Positions 5,919-14,313 are shown, numbered from the stretch's first letter. The stretch: 31,184 bases of DNA from VMGX01 sp041658885 (GCA_041658885.1 JBAZZJ010000007.1:1-31184), one strand, 5' to 3'. A program made the numbers and translations. Notes: generated from the sequence alone by a model not told the origin.

Positions 5919-6293
5919 ATGAAATTTACAATAAAGGCAACAAATATAACCTTAACACCTGCTATAAGTGATTATTTAGACAAAAAACTTTCAAAATTGG
6001 GAAAATTTTTAAATCCAGAAGACACAAGCGTGATAGCTGATGTTGAAGTGGGAATGACAAAGAGGGGACAGAATACAGGAGATATCTTTAAAGCAGAAAT
6101 AAATTTGCATACAGCTGGTAAAAGTTTCAGAGCTGTTTCAGAGGCGATTGATTTATATTCTGCGATTGATGAAATGCAAGAAAAAATAATTGAAGAAGTT
6201 AGTCAGTATAATGAAAAGAAAACACACTTGATAAGAAGAGGAGGGCAGAAGATTAAGGAGATGATGAAAGGAATAAAATTTTTTAGGAGATAA
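5919..6293 (+). CDS. raiA: Ribosome hibernation factor, short HPF/RaiA type
   Basis: 124 aa, about the length of short HPF/RaiA. It opens with MKFTIKATNITLTPAISDYLDKKL (strand-helix of the S30AE fold), then DVEVGMTKRG and FKAEINLHTAGKSFRAVSEAIDLYSAIDEMQEKI, the signature second helix. The basic tail (KKTHLIRRGGQKIKEMM) is short, so the long-form dimerisation domain is absent. Family knowledge: it binds the decoding region of the 30S subunit and silences or protects ribosomes in slow growth. Initiation is probably leaderless from the extended -10 at 5902. The downstream region is repeats only, so it is monocistronic. Confidence 0.9.
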   Translation: MKFTIKATNITLTPAISDYLDKKLSKLGKFLNPEDTSVIADVEVGMTKRGQNTGDIFKAEINLHTAGKSFRAVSEAIDLYSAIDEMQEKIIEEVSQYNEKKTHLIRRGGQKIKEMMKGIKFFRR

Positions 6294-6348
6294 AAAATTT
6301 TATTCCTCAATGTTTGATTGCTAATATCTAATTTTTAATGAAAATAAA

Positions 6349-6388
6349 AAACAAATCTATTCTCCTTTATTCTCCTTTATTCTCCTCT
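6349..6388. repeat. TATTCTCCTT tandem repeat
   Basis: Four near-perfect 10-nt units, running straight into the third 28-nt palindrome (the last unit becomes its left arm, CTATTCTCTTATT). Confidence 0.65.
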
Positions 6389-6416
6389 ATTCTCTTATTC
6401 GCACGAATAAGAGAAT
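6389..6416. repeat. 28-nt palindrome, copy 3
   Basis: Arms ATTCTCTTATTCG / CGAATAAGAGAAT around CA. Differs from copy 1 at several positions, each difference compensated in the opposite arm. Confidence 0.8.
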
Positions 6417-6443
6417 AGATTTATATTAGATAAAAACAAAACC

Positions 6444-6471
6444 ACTTTCTAATTCGCGCGAATTAGAAAGT
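6444..6471. repeat. 28-nt palindrome, copy 4
   Basis: Perfect: ACTTTCTAATTCGC and its exact reverse complement. Same length as the other copies, with arm changes matched on both sides. Confidence 0.8.
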
Positions 6472-6483
6472 ACTTTTTATTAT

Positions 6484-6520
6484 CACAGCACCACTTTTGT
6501 AAAACAAAAGTGGTGCTGTG
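6484..6520. terminator. 17-bp hairpin, possible terminator
   Basis: Arms CACAGCACCACTTTTGT / complement with loop AAA. No long T run follows, so a terminator role is uncertain. Confidence 0.45.
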
Positions 6521-6521
6521 T

Positions 6522-6560
6522 CCTCAAAAAATATAGTCGCTCCACTCCTTATTTTTTGGG
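6522..6560. repeat. 39-nt dispersed repeat, copy 1
   Basis: CTCAAAAAATATAGTCGCTC ... CTTATTTTTTGGG. Clearly related to 19122-19160. The CAAAAAAT and ATTTTTTG ends can pair. Confidence 0.6.
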
Positions 6561-6574
6561 AAATAAAAAAACCC

Positions 6575-6602
6575 ATTCTCTAATTCGCTACAATTAGAGA
6601 AT
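6575..6602. repeat. 28-nt palindrome, copy 5
   Basis: ATTCTCTAATT ... AATTAGAGAAT; here the stem extends outward to ACCC/GGGT (6571-6606), with A and T runs on both sides, so it may also terminate transcription. Confidence 0.75.
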
Positions 6603-6624
6603 GGGTTTTTAAATAAATAAAAAA

Positions 6625-6656
6625 ACCGGCATATAGTTTTTAAACTATAGCCGGTG
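6625..6656 (-). terminator. Terminator of the small membrane gene
   Basis: Minus strand: ACCGGC-TATAGTTT / AAACTATA-GCCGGT hairpin followed by a seven-T run, directly after the stop at 6660. Confidence 0.75.
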
Positions 6657-6659
6657 AAT

Positions 6660-6905
6660 TCAAAATTGAAGAAATTTGAACGGAACAAGTAAGAATTTCC
6701 CAACATATCCAAGTGCGTTTAATATAACACCCAATATTGGGATAAAAATTATTCCCATTAAAATTCTTGCAAAAAAATTCTCATATTCTCCATACTCGCT
6801 ACCACTTTTCACTAACATCTTACCAATTGGTCCTTTTTTAAAAAAGGACAAAAAAACAAATAATAAATAAACAGCCCAAGACAAATATGCTAATAATTGC
6901 TCCAT
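6660..6905 (-). CDS. Small membrane protein with two or three helices, 81 aa
   Basis: Residues 4-22 (LLAYLSWAVYLLFVFLSFF) form a membrane helix. A loop with KKGPIGKMLVKSGSEYGEYENF follows, then a second hydrophobic stretch (ILMGIIFIPILGVILNALGYVG) and a hydrophobic tail (FLLVPFKFLQF). No family recognised. The start is supported by a minus-strand GGAGG five bases before ATG, and a terminator lies right after the stop, so this is a self-contained unit like the other SD-led accessory genes. Confidence 0.7.
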   Translation of the reverse strand: MEQLLAYLSWAVYLLFVFLSFFKKGPIGKMLVKSGSEYGEYENFFARILMGIIFIPILGVILNALGYVGKFLLVPFKFLQF

Positions 6906-7018
6906 TTTTCCTCCAATATGATTGTCAATTTGTTATTTAAATACACGATAACACAAACGAATATTTTTTGTCAACTCCACGACTAATTTCATAAGTGTGG
7001 GGTTAAAAGTAAAACACC

Positions 7019-7050
7019 AAAAGTTAGTTCAGTTAACTGAACTAACTTTT
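7019..7050 (-). terminator. 32-nt perfect palindrome, terminator of the priA/def-fmt operon
   Basis: AAAAGTTAGTTCAGTT and its exact reverse complement, 10 nt after the def-fmt stop. A-rich before and T-rich after, so it can act on the minus strand. Confidence 0.65.
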
Positions 7051-7060
7051 TGTTTTTAAT

Positions 7061-8449
7061 TTATCTCAGACTTTTTTGAAATTCTTCGTAAGAAATTTCT
7101 TTTTTTCCTTCAGGGATGACGCGTAAAATTTTTAATTCTCCATTTTCGAATTTAGCGTTTGTAATTATTACACGAATTTTTTCTCCTGCCTTTTCAACAA
7201 AAAAATATGCACGCGGGTTATCATCAAACGCTTGAATTTTTCTGTAATTTAAATATTGGTCATCTTTTAAATTAATTAAGGCATCTTCTTTTTTAATTTT
7301 TTTTGAATATGTCGCCAGCTTATGATTTTGTTCTTGGGCGTTTATCTTTCCATCAAGCCAATATGGAATCACATCCGCTAAAAGATTTGCTCCTTCTTTA
7401 GCAAGTCTTTTTTCAAGTTCAAGAGATTTTGGTGGCCATTCGGTTATTTTTACATTTTTTTGTGCAATTATATGACCATGGTCCATTTCTTCATCAATGA
7501 GCATAATCGTTACGCCAGTATTTTTTTCATCCTCAAGGATTACAGTTTTTATTGGAGATGCCCCACGAAGTTTTGGTAAAAGGGAAGGATGAATATTTAA
7601 GGTTCCATATCTAGGCAGAGAAAAAACACTTTTTGGAATAATTTTTCCATAAGATGCAACCACAAACAAATCAAAATTTTCAGATTCAAGTTTATTTTTT
7701 ATTTTTTCGTCTAATTTTTCTGACTGTATACACTCAATTTTATTTTTTTCAGCCCAAATTTTTACTTCCGGTGGTGTCATTAATAATTTTCTTCCTTTAG
7801 GTTTATCTGGGGCTGTGATTATTAAAGATGGTATAACGCCGTCCCTTTTTAATTCATCAAGAACAATAACTGAAAAATTTGATGTGCCTAAAAATGCAAT
7901 TTTCAAATTTTTATTTCCAACGCGATTTTCAAATTGATTTTGATCAATCTCCCACGTATTTTGAGACTTGTCAGTAAATAAAATTCCTTCTAGGTGATCC
8001 ATTTCGTGTTGAAAAATTTGGGCGATTAAACCACTCCCACCCATAGTGAATAATTTTCCGTTTTCATCATAAGCTCTAATAGTTGCTTTTTTGGACCTTT
8101 TTACAACACCATAGATATCTTTAACAGAAAGACATCCCTCCTCAACATCTGCTTTTTCTTGTGAAATTTTTATTAATTCAGGATTTATAAAAATTTTATC
8201 CTCAAATTTTTTGTTTCTTTTTTCTTTTGTTATTAATTCAAAAGCTTTTTTTGATACAACAAAAATTTTTAATAATTCACCAATTTGTGGTGCAGCGATA
8301 GCAACTCCATCGTTTCTTGAATTAACAGCTTTTATCATTTTTTGAATTATACTTTTTATTTTTTTGCTTTTTATTTTATCTAAAAGAACCGCAATACTTT
8401 TTTTGCGGAGAATTTTGCTATTTTTTTGTAATATATTTTTATCTATCAT
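7061..8449 (-). CDS. Peptide deformylase / methionyl-tRNA formyltransferase fusion
   Basis: 462 aa, two enzymes in one chain. Residues 1-170 are deformylase: GVAIAAPQIG (48-57), EGCLS (104-108, metal Cys106) and HEMDH (148-152, metal His and catalytic Glu149). Residues 181-462 are formyltransferase: NLKIAFLGTSNFS, ASYGKIIPK, NIHPSLLPKLRG (catalytic Asn285 and His287) and MDHGHI (Asp323), then a C-terminal tRNA-binding region. The first adds formyl to initiator Met-tRNA, the second removes it from finished chains. Firmicutes carry priA-def-fmt as neighbours; here def and fmt are joined. Both active sites look complete. The Def motif 1 has Ala in place of the second Gly (GVAIAAPQ). No Shine-Dalgarno is seen. 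Confidence 0.95.
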   Translation of the reverse strand: MIDKNILQKNSKILRKKSIAVLLDKIKSKKIKSIIQKMIKAVNSRNDGVAIAAPQIGELLKIFVVSKKAFELITKEKRNKKFEDKIFINPELIKISQEKADVEEGCLSVKDIYGVVKRSKKATIRAYDENGKLFTMGGSGLIAQIFQHEMDHLEGILFTDKSQNTWEIDQNQFENRVGNKNLKIAFLGTSNFSVIVLDELKRDGVIPSLIITAPDKPKGRKLLMTPPEVKIWAEKNKIECIQSEKLDEKIKNKLESENFDLFVVASYGKIIPKSVFSLPRYGTLNIHPSLLPKLRGASPIKTVILEDEKNTGVTIMLIDEEMDHGHIIAQKNVKITEWPPKSLELEKRLAKEGANLLADVIPYWLDGKINAQEQNHKLATYSKKIKKEDALINLKDDQYLNYRKIQAFDDNPRAYFFVEKAGEKIRVIITNAKFENGELKILRVIPEGKKEISYEEFQKSLR

Positions 8450-8534
8450 AAGGTAAATTTTTAATTTGTTAAATTTTTTGATTTGTTTTTAAAATTTCAT
8501 TAGTAATTAGAAATTAGTAATTAAAAATTTTATA

Positions 8535-10421
8535 TTACATTATATTTTCCGGGTCAACCTCAACTGAAAAATTAGGTGGTAAAACTCCCAATTTCCTAAC
8601 AAGATTATTATCTGGCCATTTGTCATTTTTTATTGATATTAAAAAGTTTATTATTTCGCTATTTTTAACTCTTGAATAATTAGAAAGATATGGACTTATA
8701 TTATACCCCTCAAATTCTTTTTTAATAATCTCAGTAGTTTCTTTAACAGATTCTTTTTTTTCTGGCACTGAAATTTTAATAAATTTTGAAAATGGTGGAT
8801 ATTCAAACTTTTTTCTATTTTCTATTTCGTATCTATAAAAATCAGCAATATTTCCTTCAGCACTCAATGGAAATAGTTCATTGTTTGGGTTTCTTGTTTG
8901 AATTATAAATTTATTTTTTGTTAATAATCTTATTTGATTTATTAAAGAAAATATTTTTTCGCTCATATAAAAATTTGGGATTGAAAACAAAGAATCAATT
9001 GATACAATTGCGCTATTTTCAACCATATCTCTTAAATAATTTAACCCCATTTCTGTTGAAAGAAAAATTCCAAAATCAGATTTATTAAATGACTCAATCA
9101 CTCTTAAAGCCTCTTTGTGTGTCTTTACAGATAGGCCATCTATTTTGAACAAAGGAATATTTTTATATTCTTCCTTTATCTTTTTTTCAATCATATCTAT
9201 TCCTATGCCGAGTGAATTAAGTCTCCAACTATCACAAACTTTACACTTTTTATCTACTTCTCTTTTTTTACCACAAAAATTGCATATAAATTGTCTTTTG
9301 TTTTGTTGTTCATAAAGAATAACCGGATGTTTGCAATTCTCACATTTTACAAGAGCCCCACAGTCCGTGCATACGATGACTGGTGAAAGCCCTTTTCTGA
9401 TTGTGAATAAAAATAGTTTTTCACGATTTTTCTCTAAATTTTTTATTAAATGACTTAAATTATTACCAAAAATTCTAAATTCATCCCCTTCTTTTTTTTG
9501 TGAGAGATCTTCGATTAGTACCTCGGTCTTTTCATCATATCTTGTTTTTATATGTCCAGCCTCAAAAATCTCTCCCTCTTTGTTTCTCCAAAGAGTCTCT
9601 ATTCTCAACACGTCGTCTCCAAAAATAACTCTTGCCTCCATTTCTTTACTCAGAAATTCGGCAAATTTTCTGGTATCAACAAATGGTCGGCCGTCTATTT
9701 TATAAAATGATGAATTTTCTTTCTCTATTATTATTGTTTTTATGTCTTTTCTTGGTATTGAAAGAAATTTTCCAGTCCCAATTATTACAACTGGATGTTT
9801 TTTATTACATATATCGTTCCACGTAGAAATTATTTTTTTTTTGTTTAAATAATTATTAATAGTATACACATATTCCTCCAATCCTTTCTCAACATTTTCT
9901 GAAATATATTCCATATCATTCATTGTTGGAACGCATATAAAAACAGAAAATCCTTTAGCAAATTCTTCTCTTATAATATTTTTATATCTTGAAATTCTTT
10001 CGGAAATCTTATCTTGTATCGCTAAAATCTCCGAAGGTTTTTGGTTGGCCATTTTTTTATCTGTTTTTTGTAAAGAAAATTCTTTAGGGTTTTGGAGCAC
10101 AACAGATGGTATTAGGGAATAGAGCACTGCACCTTGTGGAGAGGCATAATAATCAGATGTTTTTTTAGTCGCTCTTATAAATTCTTGAGTAAAAAGCTCA
10201 AAGCTTATAGCACTTTCTATTTTTTTCATCTGAAAATCGGCTTTCTTTACAGAACTTTTGATGTCTCTTAAATTATCGGAAGACAAAACAATTCCAAGAA
10301 CAATTTTATTTCTTAGTGGTATTTTAATGACAGAACCAATATTTATTTTTTTTTCAGAAAAGTAAGAAAGAGTGTTTTTAGGAACACTTTTTGATATAGG
10401 TATTGCGTTTACTATATACAT
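8535..10421 (-). CDS. priA: Primosomal protein N' (PriA) with degenerate ATPase
   Basis: 628 aa, close to the usual length of PriA. The N-terminal 3'-DNA-binding domain (YIVNAIPISKSVPKNTLSYF ... GSVIKIPLRNKIVLGIVLS) is present. The eight zinc cysteines are all kept (351, 354, 360, 363, 380, 383, 393, 396). The helicase motor is not: where GxTGSGKTE is expected I read IQDKISERISRYK before the recognisable EEFAKGFSVFICVPT, and the DEEH box is EKEN (233-236, in IIEKENSSFYK). Motif V/VI residues are also lost (LSTEMGLNYLRDM). It probably loads or marks forks without ATP-driven unwinding. It lies 8 nt downstream of the PEGA-type gene and 85 nt upstream of def-fmt in one operon. Confidence 0.9.
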   Translation of the reverse strand: MYIVNAIPISKSVPKNTLSYFSEKKINIGSVIKIPLRNKIVLGIVLSSDNLRDIKSSVKKADFQMKKIESAISFELFTQEFIRATKKTSDYYASPQGAVLYSLIPSVVLQNPKEFSLQKTDKKMANQKPSEILAIQDKISERISRYKNIIREEFAKGFSVFICVPTMNDMEYISENVEKGLEEYVYTINNYLNKKKIISTWNDICNKKHPVVIIGTGKFLSIPRKDIKTIIIEKENSSFYKIDGRPFVDTRKFAEFLSKEMEARVIFGDDVLRIETLWRNKEGEIFEAGHIKTRYDEKTEVLIEDLSQKKEGDEFRIFGNNLSHLIKNLEKNREKLFLFTIRKGLSPVIVCTDCGALVKCENCKHPVILYEQQNKRQFICNFCGKKREVDKKCKVCDSWRLNSLGIGIDMIEKKIKEEYKNIPLFKIDGLSVKTHKEALRVIESFNKSDFGIFLSTEMGLNYLRDMVENSAIVSIDSLFSIPNFYMSEKIFSLINQIRLLTKNKFIIQTRNPNNELFPLSAEGNIADFYRYEIENRKKFEYPPFSKFIKISVPEKKESVKETTEIIKKEFEGYNISPYLSNYSRVKNSEIINFLISIKNDKWPDNNLVRKLGVLPPNFSVEVDPENIM

Positions 10422-10429
10422 TTTTTTGT

Positions 10430-11179
10430 TTACATTTTTATCTCGGCCAAAATGTTTTGGTCAAAAATATAAATTTTTTGGTTGTCCTTTTTTGCAAAGA
10501 GTGGTTTTATGCCTTGAAACAATGGTTGAAAATTTTGATTATTTTTTGTATTAGCTTCAATAACATAAATATAACTTCCCATTGAAAAAATAATTACATC
10601 ATTACGGTCTTTATAAAAATCTACACTACTTATCGCCTCTACCCCCTTAAATACTTCAATAACGTCTCCGGAATCTATTCTTTGAAAAAATATACTATTG
10701 TTATAAACCCACAAAGTTGCAGATACATCTTCCGATACAAATTTTTTATCTTTATTTGGAATAAAATAATTTTCAATTTTATTCTTTGTTGCTTTATATA
10801 AATCAGAATTTTCATCAATAGCAAATATATCTTTTTGTAAAACTTGAACCATAAACGGATAAATTATTGTTTTTTCTCCTTCTTTCATTTCGACTTTTTT
10901 CATCCACGGCCAATAATCTTCCTTTGCTACAACAATTGAATTCATACCAACTGGTACTTTTTTAAAATTGATTTTGATGTCTCTTGGGTTTATTTCTTTT
11001 TCATTTTCATTTATAAAAACCCTCACACCTATTTCTGGTGATACAATCTCTAAAGAGCCTGCCTTTACTATTTTCCAACCCGAAAGCATTATTGAACTTT
11101 CTTGATACAAAACAAACAGAGCAACCATTAATACTGGCACCAAAAACCATAGATAATATTTTTTAATCTTATTTAACAT
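10430..11179 (-). CDS. Membrane-anchored PEGA-like domain protein
   Basis: 249 aa. A basic N-terminus and one membrane helix (YLWFLVPVLMVALFVLY, residues 9-25) anchor it. Residues ~37-110 look like a PEGA domain (LEIVSPEIGVRVFINENEKE ... FKKVPVGMNSIVVAKEDYWPW), a surface beta-sandwich. The remainder is a run of short beta strands (TLWVYNNSIFFQ, NDVIIFSMGSYIYVIEA, QKIYIFDQNIL) as in propeller-like sensors. Its stop lies 8 nt before priA, so they are co-transcribed; I see no functional link. Similar anchored PEGA proteins are common in this lineage and their role is unknown. Confidence 0.75.
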   Translation of the reverse strand: MLNKIKKYYLWFLVPVLMVALFVLYQESSIMLSGWKIVKAGSLEIVSPEIGVRVFINENEKEINPRDIKINFKKVPVGMNSIVVAKEDYWPWMKKVEMKEGEKTIIYPFMVQVLQKDIFAIDENSDLYKATKNKIENYFIPNKDKKFVSEDVSATLWVYNNSIFFQRIDSGDVIEVFKGVEAISSVDFYKDRNDVIIFSMGSYIYVIEANTKNNQNFQPLFQGIKPLFAKKDNQKIYIFDQNILAEIKM

Positions 11180-11226
11180 ACTCTTATAGTCGCAAAAATA
11201 GGGAAAAAATTCAAGTTTATTTTTTG

Positions 11227-11254
11227 TTGCTTTTTTTTAAAAAGGTTGTATATT
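11227..11254 (+). promoter_or_regulatory. Putative promoter of the 11291 gene
   Basis: TTGCTT (11227-11232), 16-nt spacer, TATATT (11249-11254), 36 nt before the start codon. Confidence 0.5.
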
Positions 11255-11290
11255 GAAAGTAAATAGTTCACTAAAATAAGGAGATTTAAA

Positions 11291-11812
11291 ATGTTTGGAG
11301 AAAAATTAAGATTAAACAAGGACGCGTTCCTACCCGGACAATTGTACATAGACTTTACAGATCTAGACGCTGTTGCTATAGAAAGCAAAGAAGGATACAA
11401 ATTTGAAGAAGTTTTGTGGGGGATAGGAAGCCCAGAGAGTTTCAAAATCTCTGGCTTAAACGAAATAAGACTTTTGAAAGTTCCAGATGGTATTTATTTT
11501 GGGGAAGCGGCAAATAATATAGAGATTTATCCAAAAGATCTAAGATGTGCCTTTCTTGGGTACAGGAACATGAGGAGCATTATATGTGACTCAAATTTTA
11601 AAAAGATACCTGAAAACTGGAAAGACCCGAATATTAAAATATTATTTCCAAATGGTATCTGGTATGCAAAGAAACTCCCTATTTTCTATTTTATTTGTTC
11701 AATGAAATTTACTTCTCGTTTTGTTGAAATAAATGAAAGGAGTGACGAGTTGATAGGAGAAAATACTTTTATAGCGATTGCTTATAATCATATTCCAAGT
11801 CATTTTTTCTAA
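11291..11812 (+). CDS. Hypothetical protein, 173 aa
   Basis: No family recognised. Soluble, mixed beta/alpha, with several short motifs that look structural (LYIDFTDLDAVAIE, EVLWGIGSPESF, YPKDLRCAFLGYRNM). No signal peptide; one mildly hydrophobic patch (LPIFYFICSM) is too short for a sure membrane helix. The start has AAGGAG 7 nt upstream, a promoter is visible, and a terminator follows 8 nt after the stop, so it is another single-gene accessory unit between the priA operon and murA. Confidence 0.72.
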   Translation: MFGEKLRLNKDAFLPGQLYIDFTDLDAVAIESKEGYKFEEVLWGIGSPESFKISGLNEIRLLKVPDGIYFGEAANNIEIYPKDLRCAFLGYRNMRSIICDSNFKKIPENWKDPNIKILFPNGIWYAKKLPIFYFICSMKFTSRFVEINERSDELIGENTFIAIAYNHIPSHFF

Positions 11813-11820
11813 AAAACAAG

Positions 11821-11848
11821 ACCCCACTTACGTGGGGTTTTTATTTTT
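11821..11848 (+). terminator. Intrinsic terminator of the 11291 gene
   Basis: 7-bp stem ACCCCAC / GTGGGGT with a 4-nt loop, then TTTTATTTTTA. Confidence 0.8.
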
Positions 11849-11874
11849 ATTTTAAAAAGGTAAAATAGTCAGTA

Positions 11875-13173
11875 ATGGAAGAACCAAAGAAAGAGAAATT
11901 TGTTATACAAGGACTTGATGGTAAAAAAACATTATCTGGGTCTGTTCAAATTAGTGGTGCTAAAAATGTAATTTTACCGGTTATGGCATCCTCGGTTTTA
12001 TTTAAAGATGGTTTTACTGCAACAAATGTTCCAGACATAGAAGATGTTGAAGGAATGAATAAACTTTTAAACCAAATAGGAATAGAAACAAAAACAAATG
12101 GAAAAAATTCCTATTCTTTTAAAACAGGGAAAAAATTTAATACTGAACTAAACAGAGACATATCAAAAAAAATGAGGGCCTCTATTCTTTTAACCGGTCC
12201 GATACTCGCAAGATGTGGAGAGGTTTATTTTCCCCACCCGGGCGGATGTGTTATAGGGAAAAGGCCAATAGATTTATTTGTGAACGGATTTAAAAAAATG
12301 GGTGCAAAAATAAAAAACATAAATGGTAGTTATAAGATTTACACAGAAAAAGGAAAATTGAATGGGACAGAAATATTTTTTAATTTACAAAGTCATACTG
12401 CAACAGAGACATTTTTAATGGCGGGGGTTTTGGCAAAAGGAAAGACAATATTAAAAAATTGTGCGATGGAACCAGAAATTAAAAATCTGACGGATTTTCT
12501 TTGTGAACACGGAGCAAAAATAAAAGGTGCAGGAACAAGCACTATAGAAATAGAAGGCGGGGATTTATTGACTGATAAAAAAATAAAATATGAAACTATG
12601 CCCGATAGAATTGAAACAGGAAGCTTTTTAATACTTGGAGCTTTAGCTGGTAAAAAACTTATAATTGAAAAATGTAACCCCTCTGACTTGGAAGCAGTTA
12701 TAAATATTCTAAGAGAATCCGAAGTTCAGATGAAATTATTTAAAAATAAAATTATCATTGAAAATAAAAAATCGGGGAATGTCTTTAAAAATGTAAATAT
12801 AAAAACACACGAATATCCTGGATTTCCAACAGACCTGCAAGCACCCATGAGTGTTTTTTTGACACAGGCATCTGGAGAAAGTACGATATTTGAAACGGTT
12901 TTTGAAAGTCGTTTAAATTATACTGAAGACCTTATTAGAATGGGTGCAAACATTTCTGTTTGGAATCCCTATAGAGCAGAAGTAAAAGGACCAACAAAAT
13001 TAAAAGGGAAAAAATTGGAGAGTCCAGATATTCGCGCAGGTTTAGCTTTTGTTTTGGCGTCAATAATAGCTGAAGGTGAATCGACAATAAATAACGTATA
13101 CTATATTGATAGAGGATATGAAAATATTGAAGGAAAATTATCAAAGATAGGAGTGAATATTAAAAGAATTTAA
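11875..13173 (+). CDS. murA: UDP-N-acetylglucosamine 1-carboxyvinyltransferase (MurA)
   Basis: 432 aa, family-typical length. Catalyses the first committed step of peptidoglycan synthesis, adding enolpyruvate from PEP to UDP-GlcNAc in the cytoplasm. Visible: SGAKN at 28-31 (Lys30/Asn31, the substrate-binding KN pair), the catalytic loop HPGGCVIGKRPIDL with Cys125 (the Cys that fosfomycin alkylates; many resistant enzymes have Asp here), and the second-domain signature EYPGFPTDLQAPMSVF. A TAAAAT box ends 8 nt before the ATG and there is no Shine-Dalgarno, so a leaderless start is likely. An mreB follows 124 nt downstream on the same strand. Confidence 0.95.
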   Translation: MEEPKKEKFVIQGLDGKKTLSGSVQISGAKNVILPVMASSVLFKDGFTATNVPDIEDVEGMNKLLNQIGIETKTNGKNSYSFKTGKKFNTELNRDISKKMRASILLTGPILARCGEVYFPHPGGCVIGKRPIDLFVNGFKKMGAKIKNINGSYKIYTEKGKLNGTEIFFNLQSHTATETFLMAGVLAKGKTILKNCAMEPEIKNLTDFLCEHGAKIKGAGTSTIEIEGGDLLTDKKIKYETMPDRIETGSFLILGALAGKKLIIEKCNPSDLEAVINILRESEVQMKLFKNKIIIENKKSGNVFKNVNIKTHEYPGFPTDLQAPMSVFLTQASGESTIFETVFESRLNYTEDLIRMGANISVWNPYRAEVKGPTKLKGKKLESPDIRAGLAFVLASIIAEGESTINNVYYIDRGYENIEGKLSKIGVNIKRI

Positions 13174-13189
13174 AATTCTTTTAAATGTT

Positions 13190-13290
13190 AAATTTCCAAT
13201 TTCTAATTTCAAATGAAATGTTAAATTTATAAAAATTTTAAGTTATTCTTTAATTTCATTAGAAATTAGTAATTAGGTATTAGAAATTTT
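13190..13290. repeat. Long imperfect AATTTCTAATT hairpin before mreB1
   Basis: CCAATTTCTAATTTCAAATG on the left and CATTAGAAATTAGTAATTAG on the right can pair over about 20 nt. A related arrangement precedes the second mreB (20,645-20,735), and AATTAG-type tracts also lie upstream of lysS and def-fmt, so it may be a dispersed repeat rather than an mreB-specific element. Confidence 0.5.
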
Positions 13291-13297
13291 TATTATT

Positions 13298-14311
13298 ATG
13301 TCTTTTTTTTCAAAAAAATTAGGAATAGATTTAGGAACGACAAATACACTCGTGTATATTCCAGGTAGAAAAATAGTTTTGGATGAACCGTCGGTTGTTG
13401 CTGTATCAAGAGATGATGACAAAATATTAGCGGTTGGAATTGAAGCAAAAAATATGGTTGGTAAAACACCCGACAACATAATTGCTTACAAACCAATGAA
13501 AGATGGAGTCATTGCAGATTATAGAGTAACCGAGGCGATGCTTTCTTATTATATAAACAAGGCTCTTGGAAAATGGAATTTGTTTAAACCCGAAGTTTTA
13601 GTTTCAGTTCCAGCGGGAGTTACTTCAACAGAAAGGAGGGCGGTTATAGAAGCTGTTATAAAAGCTGGCGCGAAAAGTGCATATATAGTCAAAGAGCCAA
13701 TACTCGCGGCTATCGGCGCAGGAATCCCAATTCAAAAAGCTGAAGGGCACATGGTTGTTGATATAGGGGGTGGAACAACGGACGTTGCAGTTATTTCTCT
13801 TGGAGGAATTGTTGCATCAACATCTGTGAAATGTGCTGGAAATAAAATGGACCAAGCGATTGTTGATTATGTAAAAAGAAATTACAATTTATCTATAGGA
13901 GAAAAAACTTCTGAAGATATAAAAATAAACATAGGTTCGGCGGTTCCTATAGACGAACAACTCGTTATGTCTATAAAGGGAAGAGATTTTGTTTCAGGGT
14001 TGCCTCGCTCTATGGATATTTCTACAAACGAAATTGTTAAGGCAATAAGAAATGAATTAAATGAAATAATAAAGGCAATAAAAGTTGTACTGCAGGAAAC
14101 TCCACCAGAATTGGCGTCTGACATTATTGATAAAGGAATTGTTATGACCGGCGGTTCCTCACAGTTGAGAAATTTTCCGGAACTTGTTTATAGAAGAACT
14201 GGTGTAAAAACAGAACTAGCTGATGAGGCATATTTCTGTGTAGCAAAGGGAACCGGCGTCGCTCTTGAACACATTGATTTATATAAGAAAAGTATAATTG
14301 CAAAAAGATAG
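13298..14311 (+). CDS. mreB: MreB cell-shape actin homologue, copy 1
   Basis: 337 aa, typical MreB length. Actin-fold nucleotide motifs are complete: LGIDLGTTNTLVY (phosphate 1), EPILAAIGAG, VVDIGGGTTDVAVI (phosphate 2) and GIVMTGGSSQL (adenosine). It polymerises under the membrane and guides wall synthesis. Unlike copy 2, it stands apart from mreC, behind murA, with its own terminator. It carries diverged residues (VKEPILAAIG instead of VEEPIAAAIG). The two copies share the same order of motifs but differ clearly, so this is an old duplication or a paralogue with its own task. No Shine-Dalgarno is seen. Confidence 0.93.
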   Translation: MSFFSKKLGIDLGTTNTLVYIPGRKIVLDEPSVVAVSRDDDKILAVGIEAKNMVGKTPDNIIAYKPMKDGVIADYRVTEAMLSYYINKALGKWNLFKPEVLVSVPAGVTSTERRAVIEAVIKAGAKSAYIVKEPILAAIGAGIPIQKAEGHMVVDIGGGTTDVAVISLGGIVASTSVKCAGNKMDQAIVDYVKRNYNLSIGEKTSEDIKINIGSAVPIDEQLVMSIKGRDFVSGLPRSMDISTNEIVKAIRNELNEIIKAIKVVLQETPPELASDIIDKGIVMTGGSSQLRNFPELVYRRTGVKTELADEAYFCVAKGTGVALEHIDLYKKSIIAKR

Positions 14312-14313
14312 AA

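Noticed and set aside
5299..6616. CRISPR-like array among the 28-nt palindromes
   Set aside because: Spacing is irregular, genes lie between units, repeats are palindromes with variable sequence, and no cas gene is present.
6676..6870. Plus-strand frame opposite the small membrane gene
   Set aside because: The minus frame has a Shine-Dalgarno, membrane helices and a terminator; this one has none.
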